Below the pieces are notes generated by a model. It saw only the letters and a list, made by a program, of their open reading frames with translations. It was not told the DNA's origin and did not search any database. The position numbers were made by a program, and so were the translations under genes. Below are positions 9,322 to 18,156 of a stretch of 64,000 nucleotides of DNA, piece by piece (the first letter of the stretch is position 1; every line of letters starts with the position of its first letter). Origin of the DNA: CAWIMX01 sp963792785 (GTDB taxonomy: Bacteria > Acidobacteriota > Vicinamibacteria > Vicinamibacterales > CAVVIG01); NCBI GenBank assembly GCA_963792785.1, contig CAWBXO010000001.1:1054001-1118000 (forward strand), given 5' to 3'.

Positions 9322-9327
9322 ATCTTA
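9322..9327 (-). promoter_or_regulatory. Predicted -10 element of a leaderless promoter (pepF)
   Basis: On the minus strand TAAGAT (9327 down to 9322) lies 6 nt before the pepF ATG. Confidence 0.5.
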
Positions 9328-11616
9328 CATCCGGAACAACCGGTTGATCTTGAACACGAACGCCCGGTTCTTGAGGAACGGGAACCCCGTGCCCAGCGTG
9401 TCGCGCTCGTCGGTATAGACGACGAACAGCTCGCTGCCGGGCTGGTACTCCCACCGAAAGCGCAGGTTGCTGCTGAAGGTGCGGTCGCTGGCGCTGTACT
9501 GCAGCAGCGCGCTGGCGGACATGAGCGCCGTGAATGCGAAATCGGTGCGCGCGCGCGCGAGCTTCGTCGTGAAGTCGCCGGCGGGCAGGCGCACGCGATT
9601 CACCGACACGCTCGGCTCGACCGAGAGCTGGTGCGTGACCGACAGGCGCGCGCCCGAGAGCCCGACCGTGGTGATGTGGCCGTCGTAGAACTCCCCGGCC
9701 TCGGCGGAGAGGGCGCCGGACAGCCGGCGCTGCTGGCCGAGCGAGTACGACGCGCTCGCCGACGTGAACGCGTAACCGCCGGGCGCGATGGTCACGCCCC
9801 GCGCGATCGCGAACGGCGTCTCGAGCCGTTCGAACTCGCGGTTGGCGCCGATCGACACCTTGTCGCTGTTCTCCAGCTCCGTCGTGAAGCCCGCCGACTG
9901 CAGGCGCGTCTCCAGGCTTCCCGCGCCGCTCTCGATGTATTCGACCGAGGCGTTCCACGTGAACTGGCGCACGGCCTTGATCGATCGCGGACGCGGGCTG
10001 AACCGCAGCGAGCCGAAGGTCCGCTTGAAGTCGTCGCGCCGGACGAGGCCGACTTCGGGGTTGAAGTTGTCGCCCACCACCAGGTATTCGGCCCGCGCGC
10101 CGTACCGGTCGCCGCCGTAGTCGAATCGCCCCTGATAGCTCTCGTCGTCTCCGGACCGGCCCGGCGTTGCCGTCTTGGCGTAGTACCCGCCGAGGCTGAC
10201 GTTCTGATAGAGGCTGAATCCCGCGTCCACGCCGTAGGTCTGATTCGCGCCGTCGGCCACGACCGACTGCGACCGATTGGTGAAGATCGCGCCGATCGTG
10301 CTGCGCCGCAGGACGTCGCGCTTCACGCGAATCACGGTGAAGTTGGTGGCCGGCGTCGCCGACAGCGGCTCCTCGCCCGTCTCGATGTTCATCACCCCGA
10401 CGCCGAAGCCGCCCACCTTGCCGGTCACGCGGCCGCCGACGTCGATGGGCACGACGAGGCCGTTGTTGAGGCCGATGCGGCGGCTATAGAAGATCGTCGG
10501 CACGGCGGCGCTGCTCGCGCCCCCGCCGAAGCCCGCGCCGCGGCCGAAGTCGAAGATCCCGCGGCCCTCCAGGAAGAAGTCGCGCTTCTCGGGGTAGGAC
10601 AGGCTGAACCGCGTGAGGTTCACCTGCTGCTCGTCGACTTCCACCTGCGCGAAGTCCGTGTTGTAGGTCACGTCGGCCGTCAGGTTCGCCGTGATGCCGT
10701 ACTTCACATCGCCGCCGAACTGCGCGGCGGGATCGTTGTTGAGCATGGGCGTGCGCGCGCGATCGGTGGTGAGGCTGGAGATCGCGTACGGCTTGAGCTC
10801 GAGGTTCTTTCCCGCCGAGGGCAGGTCGAGGCCGACCAGGTCGCCCGCCGCCGAAAGGCGGGTGACCGCCGCCGAGCCGCCGTCGGAGGCCGGCAGCGCC
10901 GTCAGGTGCGCCCACTCGTTCTTCCGCCGGATCGAGCGGCGGAAGTTGATGCCCCAGGTCTGGTTGGTCCCCGAAATGTAGCGGAGCGACTTGAACGGGA
11001 TGGCCATCTCGACCGTCCAGCCGCCCGCGAAACGGCCCGTGCGCACCTCCCACACCGGGTTCCAGTCGGCGTTATTCCCGCCCTCGTCGGTCACCGCCGT
11101 GTCGGCGCGCGCGCCGAGCGGGTTCGTATAGAAGAAGAAGCCGTTGCGGCGGTCGTGGAAGGTGTCGAGCATCACGCCGAAGTGGTCGTTCTGGCGCAGC
11201 TGCGCGGTGTCGCGGCGCAGCTCGTTCGCCACCCACTTCTCCGGCGGCGCATCGTCCCAGCAGCGGCAGGAGACGTACAGCGTCGTGTTGTCGAAGAACA
11301 CCCAGACCTGGCTGCGCTCGGTGGACGGCGCGCCCTCGTCCGGCACGGTCTGGATGAAGTCTTCGACGGGCGTCGTGGACAGGTAGGCCGGCTCGTCGAG
11401 GCGGCCGTCGATGCGGATCGGCTCGTCGACACGGACCGCCCGCACCGTGCGGCGCGGCGCCGGCGGCGCCTGCGCCGCCGCCGTGCCTCCCGCGGTCACG
11501 CAGGCTGCGCAAATCCAAATGCAACCACGAAGGCACGAAGACACGAAGAACGACTCTTCTCTGCGTGACACGCTGACAAATGTCTTCTTCGTGTCTTCGG
11601 GCTTTCGTGGTTGCAT
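9325..11616 (-). CDS. DUF5916 outer-membrane protein with CBM9-like domain, paralogue 1
   Basis: About 763 residues. After an export signal ending in TAAAQA, residues about 55-210 form a carbohydrate-binding family-9-like domain (IDGRLDEPAY, YVSCRCWD, WTVEMAIPF). The rest is the DUF5916 region (DFAQVEVDEQQVNLTRFSL, YPEKRDFFLEGRG), predicted beta-rich and ending in Phe-Arg-Met with aromatic residues as in outer-membrane barrels. The N-terminus is uncertain: the first 40 codons, including the ATG at 11616, lie inside an inverted intergenic repeat; in-frame GTG codons at 11571 and 11544 are alternatives. It follows paralogue 2 on the same strand. Function unknown; binding or import of glycans or peptides is possible. 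Confidence 0.85.
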   Translation of the reverse strand: MQPRKPEDTKKTFVSVSRREESFFVSSCLRGCIWICAACVTAGGTAAAQAPPAPRRTVRAVRVDEPIRIDGRLDEPAYLSTTPVEDFIQTVPDEGAPSTERSQVWVFFDNTTLYVSCRCWDDAPPEKWVANELRRDTAQLRQNDHFGVMLDTFHDRRNGFFFYTNPLGARADTAVTDEGGNNADWNPVWEVRTGRFAGGWTVEMAIPFKSLRYISGTNQTWGINFRRSIRRKNEWAHLTALPASDGGSAAVTRLSAAGDLVGLDLPSAGKNLELKPYAISSLTTDRARTPMLNNDPAAQFGGDVKYGITANLTADVTYNTDFAQVEVDEQQVNLTRFSLSYPEKRDFFLEGRGIFDFGRGAGFGGGASSAAVPTIFYSRRIGLNNGLVVPIDVGGRVTGKVGGFGVGVMNIETGEEPLSATPATNFTVIRVKRDVLRRSTIGAIFTNRSQSVVADGANQTYGVDAGFSLYQNVSLGGYYAKTATPGRSGDDESYQGRFDYGGDRYGARAEYLVVGDNFNPEVGLVRRDDFKRTFGSLRFSPRPRSIKAVRQFTWNASVEYIESGAGSLETRLQSAGFTTELENSDKVSIGANREFERLETPFAIARGVTIAPGGYAFTSASASYSLGQQRRLSGALSAEAGEFYDGHITTVGLSGARLSVTHQLSVEPSVSVNRVRLPAGDFTTKLARARTDFAFTALMSASALLQYSASDRTFSSNLRFRWEYQPGSELFVVYTDERDTLGTGFPFLKNRAFVFKINRLFRM

Positions 11617-11617
11617 T
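11518..11617. repeat. Inverted repeat with CGAAG words, overlapping a gene start
   Basis: Left arm 11518-11549 and right arm 11583-11617 are near-perfect inverted copies made of ACCACGAAGGCACGAAG-type words, with a loop of about 33 bases. A diverged relative lies at 18056-18149. The right arm contains the only ATG of the downstream DUF5916 gene. Confidence 0.8.
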
Positions 11618-11641
11618 TCCGCGATCCAATCGCAGTCGTGA

Positions 11642-13948
11642 TCAGAAGCGGAACAACCGGTTGATCTTGAACACGAACGCGCGGTTCCGGAGGCCGGGCA
11701 GGCCGTGCGCCTCGGTGTCGCGCTCGTCGGTGTAGACCAGGAACATCTCGCTGCCCGGCAGGTACTCCCAGCGGAAGCGGAAATTACTGCTGAACACCTT
11801 GTCGGTGGAGTTGTACTGGACGAGCGCGCTCACGAACATCAGCGGCGAGAACGCGTAGTCCGACCGCACGCGGTAGACCTGCTGGGTGAAGTCGCCTTCC
11901 GCGAGCTTGACGTCGTTGAACGACAGGCTCGGCTCGACGGACCACCGGTCCAGGACGGCGATGCGCGCGCCGCTCACGCTGTAGGCGGTGATCGTACCGT
12001 CGTAGAAATTCCCGCGCTGCAACGACACCTTGCCCGAGAAGGGCCGCTGCTGGCCCATCGAGTAGGCCACCTGCACGTCGCTGAACTCGTAGCCGCCGGT
12101 CGGAATCGTCACGCCCGTCGCGATCGCGAACGGGCGCGTCAACAGCTCGTAGTCGCGCGTGACGTCCACGGAGAGGTCATCGCTGTTCTCGAACTGCGTG
12201 TCGAAGTGCCCCTGTGCCGTCCGGGTCTCGAGCTGCCCTTCACCGTTCTCGATGTACTCGAAGTTGCCGGTCCACGTGAACTGGCGGACGGACCGGATCG
12301 AGCGCGGCCGCGGGCTGAAGCGCAGCTGGCCGAAGCTCCGCTTGAAGTCCTTGCGGCGCACCAGCCCGACTTCGGGGATGAAGTTGTCGCCGACGACGGT
12401 GTACTCGGCCTGAGCGCCGTAGCGATCGGGCGCCCAGTCGGCGCGCGCCTGGTAGCTGGCCTGGTCCGTCGTGATGCCCGGCGTCCACGTGCGCGCGTAG
12501 AACCCGCCCATGCTCACGTTCTGGTAGAAGTTGAAGTTCGCGTCGGTGCCGAACGCCTGGTTCGACCCAGGCGCCGTGATCGACTGCGACCGGTTCGTGA
12601 ACAGCACGCCCACGTTGCTCCGGCGCAGGATGTCGCGCTTGAAGCGCATCACCGTGAAGTTGGTGGCCGGCGTGCCCGAGACCGTCTCGTCACCCGTCTC
12701 GATGTTCATCATGCCGAGGCCGTAGCGCCCGGCCTTGCCCGTCAGGCGCGTGCCGATGTCGATCGGCACGATCCGATTGGCGTTCAGGCCGATCCGCCGG
12801 CTGTAGAACAGCGTCGGCGTCGTCGCGCTGCCGCCACCCCCGCCCCCGCCGCTCGACTTCCCGAAATCGAACAGGCCGCGGCCTTCGAGGAAGAAGTCGC
12901 GCTTTTCCGGGTACGACAGGCTGAAGCGCGTCAGGTTGACCTGCTGCTCGTCGACCTCGACCTGCGCGAAGTCGGTGTTCACCGTCACGTCGGCGGTAAG
13001 GTTGGCCGTGACGCCGTACTTGAAGTCCAGCCCGCCGTTGGCGTCCGGCGAGTTCGAGATCGCGCGGGCGCGGTCCGTGGTGAGGCTCGTGATCCCGTAC
13101 GGCTTGAGCTCGATGTTCTTGCTCGCCGGTGGCAGGTCGAGGCCCACCAGATCGCCGGCGGCCGACACGCGGAAGATGCTCTGGGCGCCGCCGGTCGACG
13201 CGGGCACCGGCGTCAGGTGCGTCCACTCGTTCTTGCGGCGGATCGCCCGCCGAATCTGGATGCCCCAGGTCTGGTTCGTCCCCGACTGGTACCGCAGCGA
13301 CTTGAACGGGATCGCCATCTCCACCGTCCAGCCGCCGTCGAACCGGCCGGTGCGGACGAACCACACGGGATTCCAGTCGGTGTTCGGATTGCCTTCGTCG
13401 GTGACGATCTGGTCGGCGCGCGCGCCGAGCGGGTTCGTGTAGAAGTTGAAGCCGTTGCGCTTGTCGTGGAACGTGTCGAACAGCGCGCCGAAGATGTCGT
13501 TGTTGCGGAGCTGGTTCGTGTCGCGCCGCATCTCGTTGGCGATCCACTCGCTCGGCGGCGCCGAGTCCCAGCACCGGCACGACAGATAGAGGTTGTTCTC
13601 GTCGAACATCACCCAGGCGTCCGTCTTCTCGGTCGCCGGCTGGCCCTCGTGCGGCAGCGTCTGGACGAGGTCGCTGACCGGCGGCACTTCCGAGTACACC
13701 GCTTCGTCGAGGACGCCGTCGATCTTGAGTGGCGAGGTGAGCTTGATCGCGCGGACCGTGGCGTGCCCTTCAGCGTCGCGCGCAACCGTTGCGGGCGGCA
13801 CGGGCGGCGGCGGATTCACGCTCGGCGCGCGGCGCTGCGCGGGCCGCGCCTGCGCGCCGGCGGAAACCGGAATCGAAATGAGTGAAAGAAAGAGGGCCGA
13901 CGCAAAGACAAACACTGACAAATATTTGAAATTTCTTCCCTGCGACAT
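11642..13948 (-). CDS. DUF5916 outer-membrane protein with CBM9-like domain, paralogue 2
   Basis: 768 residues. It has a classical signal peptide (basic start, hydrophobic residues 10-30), a Pro-rich linker, then the CBM9-like domain (KIDGVLDEAVY, YLSCRCWDSAPP) and the DUF5916 beta-rich region with the same TDFAQVEVDEQQVNLTRFSL and EKRDFFLEGRG blocks as its neighbour. A Ser/Gly-rich loop (about residues 360-370) is unique to this copy. It ends in INRLFRF, a terminal Phe expected of BAM-inserted barrels. Similarity along the full length shows a tandem duplication. The ATG follows TAAGAT by 6 nt. Confidence 0.9.
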   Translation of the reverse strand: MSQGRNFKYLSVFVFASALFLSLISIPVSAGAQARPAQRRAPSVNPPPPVPPATVARDAEGHATVRAIKLTSPLKIDGVLDEAVYSEVPPVSDLVQTLPHEGQPATEKTDAWVMFDENNLYLSCRCWDSAPPSEWIANEMRRDTNQLRNNDIFGALFDTFHDKRNGFNFYTNPLGARADQIVTDEGNPNTDWNPVWFVRTGRFDGGWTVEMAIPFKSLRYQSGTNQTWGIQIRRAIRRKNEWTHLTPVPASTGGAQSIFRVSAAGDLVGLDLPPASKNIELKPYGITSLTTDRARAISNSPDANGGLDFKYGVTANLTADVTVNTDFAQVEVDEQQVNLTRFSLSYPEKRDFFLEGRGLFDFGKSSGGGGGGGSATTPTLFYSRRIGLNANRIVPIDIGTRLTGKAGRYGLGMMNIETGDETVSGTPATNFTVMRFKRDILRRSNVGVLFTNRSQSITAPGSNQAFGTDANFNFYQNVSMGGFYARTWTPGITTDQASYQARADWAPDRYGAQAEYTVVGDNFIPEVGLVRRKDFKRSFGQLRFSPRPRSIRSVRQFTWTGNFEYIENGEGQLETRTAQGHFDTQFENSDDLSVDVTRDYELLTRPFAIATGVTIPTGGYEFSDVQVAYSMGQQRPFSGKVSLQRGNFYDGTITAYSVSGARIAVLDRWSVEPSLSFNDVKLAEGDFTQQVYRVRSDYAFSPLMFVSALVQYNSTDKVFSSNFRFRWEYLPGSEMFLVYTDERDTEAHGLPGLRNRAFVFKINRLFRF

Positions 13949-13954
13949 GCGCCT

Positions 13955-13960
13955 ATCTTA
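13955..13960 (-). promoter_or_regulatory. Predicted -10 element of a leaderless promoter
   Basis: Minus-strand TAAGAT (13960 to 13955), 6 nt before the ATG of DUF5916 paralogue 2. Confidence 0.5.
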
Positions 13961-13965
13961 TCCGC

Positions 13966-15363
13966 TCATAGCGGATACGCCAGCGTCGTCCCGAGCAGGA
14001 ACACGAGCGCGAGCACCACGGGCACGAGCACGAGGAACACGATGAAGGTGTAGCCCATCACGTCGCGGGCGCGCAGGCCGAACAGCCCGAGCATCGGCAG
14101 CATCCAGAACGGCTGCACCAGGTTCGCCAGCGCCTCGCCGAGATCGTACGACGCGACGACCCACCCGAGGTGCACGTGCAGGTCGTGCGCGGCCGCCATC
14201 ACATACGGCGCCTCGATCACCCACTTCGATCCGCCGGACGGCACGAACACGCCGAGCACCGTCGAGTACACCGCGACGAGCGGCGGGAACGTCGCCGGCG
14301 TGGAGACGCGGACGAACACGTCGGCGAGCCGGTCGTTCAGGTGCGTCGCGGTGATCACGCCGGCGATGCCCGCGTAGAACGGGAACTGCAGGATCACGCC
14401 CCAGACCGCGGGCGTCGCGGCCTGCACGGCGTGCATGAGCCGCGCGGGCGTCCCGTGCAGGACGAAGCCAATCAGCAGGAACCCCAGGTTGAGGATGTTC
14501 AGGTTGAGCGCGTTCAGCGGCTCGCCGGCGGCGGCGAAGTAGCGCACCAGGTAGGCGCCGCCGAGCAGCGCCACGAGCCACGTCAGGATCGGCGAGTGCT
14601 CCAGCCACGCCCCGGGCACGAGGGAGACCGGCCGCTCGGGCCGCGTGCCCTCGCCCGCCCCGAGGTCGATGCCGAGATCGCGCGCGGTCCGGGCCTTGTC
14701 GGCCGGCGGCGTGGCCAGCCACATCACCGTCGTGACCAGCACGATTTCGACCGCCACCGAGGCGAAGCTCTGCCAGAGAAAGATCGTGTCCCGGAAGTTG
14801 ATGATCCCGCCCGGCACGAGACCGCCGGCGGCGACGATGTCGCGGATGGCGGGCGGGAGGGCGCCCGGCGACGCCATCTGCAGCGCCGCCGAGCCGCTCA
14901 GCCCCTGCGCCCAGACGCTGCCGAGCCCCAGGAAGCTCGCCGCTGCCAGCGCGCGATAGTCGACGCCTTCGACGCGCCGCGCCACCTCCCGCGCGAGAAC
15001 CGCGCTGAAGACCAGGCTGAAGCCCCAGTTGATCCACGCGCTGGCGAGCGCGAACACGGTGACGAGCGCCACCGCGCCCCTCGGCGTCCGCGGCCACGCG
15101 GCGATGGTCCGGATCAGGCGCCCGACCGGCGGCGACGTGGCGAGCACGTGGCCCGTGATGATCACGAGCGACATCTGGAGCGTGAAGGGGATCAACTCCC
15201 AGAAGCCGCCGCCCCACGCGTCGATGACCTGGCCGAGCGACGCGGGGGTCGCGAACGCGCCGGCCCCGACCACGACCGCGGTGGCGACGAGCGCGAAGAC
15301 GAACGCGTCGGGCACCCATCGCTCAGTCCACGCCGTCAGCGCCAGGGCCGCGCGCGAGATCAT
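13966..15363 (-). CDS. atoE: Short-chain fatty acid transporter (AtoE family)
   Basis: 465 residues with about twelve hydrophobic segments and family blocks including the N-terminal ERWVPDAFVFAL, GGGFWELIPFTLQM and the loop VPSGGSKWVIEAPYV. AtoE proteins import short-chain fatty acids such as acetoacetate or butyrate. An upstream in-frame start at 15441 lies inside an intergenic repeat and would add a non-family 26-residue leader, so I take the ATG at 15363. TAGAAT lies 10 nt upstream. No ato or CoA-transferase genes are adjacent. Confidence 0.9.
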   Translation of the reverse strand: MISRAALALTAWTERWVPDAFVFALVATAVVVGAGAFATPASLGQVIDAWGGGFWELIPFTLQMSLVIITGHVLATSPPVGRLIRTIAAWPRTPRGAVALVTVFALASAWINWGFSLVFSAVLAREVARRVEGVDYRALAAASFLGLGSVWAQGLSGSAALQMASPGALPPAIRDIVAAGGLVPGGIINFRDTIFLWQSFASVAVEIVLVTTVMWLATPPADKARTARDLGIDLGAGEGTRPERPVSLVPGAWLEHSPILTWLVALLGGAYLVRYFAAAGEPLNALNLNILNLGFLLIGFVLHGTPARLMHAVQAATPAVWGVILQFPFYAGIAGVITATHLNDRLADVFVRVSTPATFPPLVAVYSTVLGVFVPSGGSKWVIEAPYVMAAAHDLHVHLGWVVASYDLGEALANLVQPFWMLPMLGLFGLRARDVMGYTFIVFLVLVPVVLALVFLLGTTLAYPL

Positions 15364-15402
15364 AGGGTGCGCTATTCTACGCCCCCAAGGGAGGCTCACC
15401 AG

Positions 15403-15480
15403 AATTGGGTGATTGGGTAATTTGGTAATTGGGTAATTCACCCAATTACCAAATTACCAAATTACCCAATTACCAAATCT
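15403..15480. repeat. Hairpin array of AATTACCA/TTGGTAATTGGG words
   Basis: Words of 8-9 nt (TTGGTAATT, ATTGGGTAA) run from 15403 to about 15437 and are followed immediately by their complements (CCCAATTACC, AAATTACC) to about 15480. The AT content contrasts strongly with the neighbours. The array ends nine bases from the M20 peptidase stop codon, so it would lie in that gene's 3' untranslated region. Confidence 0.8.
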
Positions 15481-15488
15481 CTTCGCTC

Positions 15489-16895
15489 TCACCGTCGCCC
15501 TGCGACATCGATGAGCGTCCGGTAGACCCACTCGGTGCCCTGCTCGAGCGAGTCGATCCTCACGCGCTCGTCGTTGCCGTGCATGCGCGTCAGGTCGTCG
15601 GGGCTGATCGGGTACGGATAGATGCCGTACACCGGCACGCCGCGCGAGCGCCACGCGCCGGCGTCGGTGCCGGCCTGGAAGACGTACGGCGTCACCTCGG
15701 CGCCGCTGAACACCTCGCCGGCGTGCCGCGCGAGCGCGCGATAGAGATCGGTCCCGGTGGACGATGGCTGGATGGTCGACGGCCCGGACGACGGCGTCGC
15801 CAGCCGCACCTCGACGCGCGGGTCGTCGATCGCGCGGCGCATCTCCTCGACGATGGCGTTCGGATCCTCGCCGGGAATCAGCCGCGCGTTCACCGTGGCC
15901 TCCGCCGATCCCGGAATCACGTTACTCCGGAAGCCGGCATTCAGCAGCACCGGCGCCAGGGTGTCGCGGATCAGCGCGTGCATCAGCGGGTCCTCGCTCA
16001 CGAGGCGATCCGCGGCGGCGAGGGCCGCGGGATCCGAGGACGTCGCCAGCGTGGCGAACGCGTCGGCGAGCGGTCCCCGGCTGGTCTTCGCGAGGGTCGC
16101 GAGGAACTGACGCGTCTCGGGAACGATCCGCAGCGGCGTCTCGTGGTCGGCGAGCTTGGCCATCGCCTTCGCGAGGATGAAGATCGGGTTGTCCGGGCGC
16201 GGCATCGACGAGTGCGTCGACGTGCCGCGCGCCGTCACCAGGATCCGGATAGACGACTTGTCGGCCGTCGAGATGCTCACGTAGCGCACGCGTCCGGCCT
16301 CGTCGGTCATGATCCAGCCGCCCTCGTTCAGGGCGAACTCGCAGTCCATGTCGGCCCAGTGCGTCTGCGCGAGCCACGAGGTGTTGTACTGCGCGGCCTC
16401 CTCGTCGGCCTCGACGAGGAAGATCACGTCGCGCGCCAGGGGCACATGGTTCTCGGCCAGCCGCATGACGGCGCGGGTGAACACGGCCATGCCGCCCTTG
16501 AAGTCGATCGCGCCGCGGCCGAACACGTACCCGTCCTGCTGCAGTCCGGCGAACGGCTCGACGGTCCACTTGTCCCGCTCGACGCCGACCACGTCGGCGT
16601 GCGAGGCCAGCAGCACCGGCCGCTTGCTGCCGTCGCCCCGGAGCCGGGCGATCAGGTGCGATTTACCGGCCTCGGGGGTCGGCACGATCGTGATCTCGAA
16701 CCCGAGGGGACGCAGCCGCGCGGCCAGGAAGTCGTCGATTTGCCCCTCGTGGCCCGGCGGGTTGCTGGTATCGATGCGGATCAGGTCGCTGAGGAGGTCC
16801 GCCGTGGCGTGCCCGGCGGGGGCCTGGGCCCGGGCGAGGGGCGCCGACAGCAGGAGCGCGGGGAGGAGCGCGACGGTGACGGCGGTGCGGGTCAT
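15489..16895 (-). CDS. Secreted M20 family metallopeptidase
   Basis: 468 residues with a signal peptide (residues 1-23, ending LARAQ). The M20 metal site is visible: SHADVV (His99, Asp101), the bridging Asp in FGRGAIDFKGG, and the catalytic Glu pair in VEADEEAA. A dimerisation lid starting near SSIRILVTARGTSTHSS interrupts the catalytic domain, as in ArgE/DapE/CPG2-type enzymes. Likely a periplasmic carboxypeptidase or aminoacylase; the exact substrate is unknown. The ATG is preceded at 5 nt by TAGAAT. A longer in-frame extension upstream lies over the genes of the other strand and is not real. Confidence 0.92.
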   Translation of the reverse strand: MTRTAVTVALLPALLLSAPLARAQAPAGHATADLLSDLIRIDTSNPPGHEGQIDDFLAARLRPLGFEITIVPTPEAGKSHLIARLRGDGSKRPVLLASHADVVGVERDKWTVEPFAGLQQDGYVFGRGAIDFKGGMAVFTRAVMRLAENHVPLARDVIFLVEADEEAAQYNTSWLAQTHWADMDCEFALNEGGWIMTDEAGRVRYVSISTADKSSIRILVTARGTSTHSSMPRPDNPIFILAKAMAKLADHETPLRIVPETRQFLATLAKTSRGPLADAFATLATSSDPAALAAADRLVSEDPLMHALIRDTLAPVLLNAGFRSNVIPGSAEATVNARLIPGEDPNAIVEEMRRAIDDPRVEVRLATPSSGPSTIQPSSTGTDLYRALARHAGEVFSGAEVTPYVFQAGTDAGAWRSRGVPVYGIYPYPISPDDLTRMHGNDERVRIDSLEQGTEWVYRTLIDVAGRR

Positions 16896-16900
16896 GGCTG

Positions 16901-16906
16901 ATTCTA
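16901..16906 (-). promoter_or_regulatory. Predicted -10 element of a leaderless promoter
   Basis: Minus-strand TAGAAT (16906 to 16901), 5 nt before the M20 peptidase ATG. Confidence 0.5.
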
Positions 16907-16964
16907 GCCCCGCGCCACCTTGATTCCCGTCCCCCCGCCCGCTACAGTGCCTCCGGAGGATCGC

Positions 16965-17264
16965 ATGCTGCTGATCAGGGACATCATGTACTGCCGGCCC
17001 GGCCAGGCCCGGCCGATGGTCGAGAAGTTCGTGGCGCTGTCGAAGGCCGGCGCGAAACTCGGCTTCAAGGAAATGCGGGTCATGACCGACGTGAGCGCCG
17101 AGCGCTTCTGGACCGTCGTCGCGGAGATGGAGGTGCCCAGTCTTCAGGAGTACGAGGCGATGATGGCCAAGAGTACGGCCATGAAGGAATTCCAGGACAT
17201 CATGAAGGGCTACCACGATCTCGTCGAGAACGGCCGCCGCGAAATCTACAAGCTGGAGAACTGA
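16965..17264 (+). CDS. Small NIPSNAP/dimeric alpha-beta barrel-like protein
   Basis: 99 residues. GGAGGA at 16955-16960 sets the ATG at 16965 as the start rather than an in-frame codon at 16920. The pattern (LLIRDIMYCRPGQ, a helix around residues 15-30, FWTVVAEMEVPSLQEYEAMM, a C-terminal helix) fits the ferredoxin-like alpha-beta barrel of NIPSNAP or antibiotic-monooxygenase-like proteins. No catalytic assignment is possible. It is followed after 3 bases by a lipoprotein gene, so the two are probably co-transcribed. Confidence 0.75.
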   Translation: MLLIRDIMYCRPGQARPMVEKFVALSKAGAKLGFKEMRVMTDVSAERFWTVVAEMEVPSLQEYEAMMAKSTAMKEFQDIMKGYHDLVENGRREIYKLEN

Positions 17265-17267
17265 CCC

Positions 17268-18053
17268 GTGAAACTCCTGCGCACCGCCCTCGTGTCGGCG
17301 CTGGCCCTCGCGACGACCGCCTGCTTCCAGTCGACCACGGTCGTGAAGCTGAAGGCCGACGGCACCGGCACCATCAACCAGCGCCTCGTCTTCACCGCCG
17401 CGGCGATCGAGCAGATGAAGCAGCTGGCGGGCGCCACCGGCAACGGCGGCGCCGCCGCCTTCGATCCACTCTCGGACGACACGGCGAAGGAAATGGCCGG
17501 CGGCCTCGGCCCGGGCGTCCGCTTCGTGTCGTCGACGCCCGTCAAGACCGCCGACGGCGAGGGACGCGACATGGTGTTCGCCTTCGACGACATCCGCGCG
17601 CTGCAGGTCTCGCAGCAGCCGCCCGGGGCCGACGCGCTCGCGAGCGGCGGCGACAACTTGAAGTTCGCGCTCACCCGGACCGGCGCCAACGCGCTCCTGA
17701 CGATCACGATGCCCGGCGTCAGCAGCCTCACCAGCGCCGTCGGGGGCGGCGCCGGCGGCGGCGGCGCGCCGCCGCTCGCGCAGCTCGCGATGCTGAAGAC
17801 GCTGCTCGCCGGCGCGCGCGTCACCATCGCCGTTGAGCCCGTCGGGCGCCTCGTCCACACCAACAGTGCCTACGTGGATGGCAACCGCGTGACCTTGATC
17901 GAGCTGCAACTCGACGCACTGTTCGCGGATCCGACGCTCTTCACGAAACTCGCCGCGGCCCCGGACACCGCCGCGGCCGAGGCGCTGCTGAAGGGCGTCC
18001 CCGGCCTCAAGGTGCCCTCGCAGCCCGAGATCACGATCGAGTTCGCGCCCTAG
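17268..18053 (+). CDS. Putative lipoprotein of unknown function
   Basis: 261 residues. Lipoprotein signal peptide with lipobox LATTAC (Cys19). The mature part starts with a beta-hairpin pattern (TVVKLKADGTGTINQRL), has a Gly-rich loop near residues 155-165 and ends with a beta strand (EITIEFAP). It resembles small secreted proteins with an LppM/DUF-type beta sandwich, but I cannot assign a family. The stop is 3 bases from the inverted repeat at 18056. Confidence 0.75.
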   Translation: MKLLRTALVSALALATTACFQSTTVVKLKADGTGTINQRLVFTAAAIEQMKQLAGATGNGGAAAFDPLSDDTAKEMAGGLGPGVRFVSSTPVKTADGEGRDMVFAFDDIRALQVSQQPPGADALASGGDNLKFALTRTGANALLTITMPGVSSLTSAVGGGAGGGGAPPLAQLAMLKTLLAGARVTIAVEPVGRLVHTNSAYVDGNRVTLIELQLDALFADPTLFTKLAAAPDTAAAEALLKGVPGLKVPSQPEITIEFAP

Positions 18054-18055
18054 AT

Positions 18056-18149
18056 CACGAAATGCAACACGAAGGCCCGAAGGCCCGAGGACGATCCGGA
18101 AAAGACTGCTTCTCTTCGGGTCTTCGCGTCTTCGAGTTGCATTTTCGTG
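18056..18149. repeat. Inverted repeat with CGAAG words between convergent genes
   Basis: Left arm 18056-18089 (ACACGAAGGCCCGAAGG-type words) and right arm 18112-18149 are imperfect inverted copies around a 22-base loop. It belongs to the same word family as 11518-11617. It fills the gap between a (+) lipoprotein gene and a (-) MFS gene, the position expected of a bidirectional terminator. Confidence 0.75.
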
Positions 18150-18156
18150 GTTGAGT

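Noticed and set aside
8422..11568. 1,048-codon open frame on the plus strand
   Set aside because: It runs antisense to pepF and DUF5916 paralogue 1. Its translation is Arg/Val/Glu-rich without any family motif, as expected when a GC-rich gene is read backwards.
11705..13885. 726-codon open frame on the plus strand
   Set aside because: Antisense to DUF5916 paralogue 2; same low-complexity pattern, no motifs.
13966..15441. AtoE start at 15441
   Set aside because: The extra 26 residues come from the AATTACCA repeat and do not match the family; the ATG at 15363 gives a normal N-terminus.
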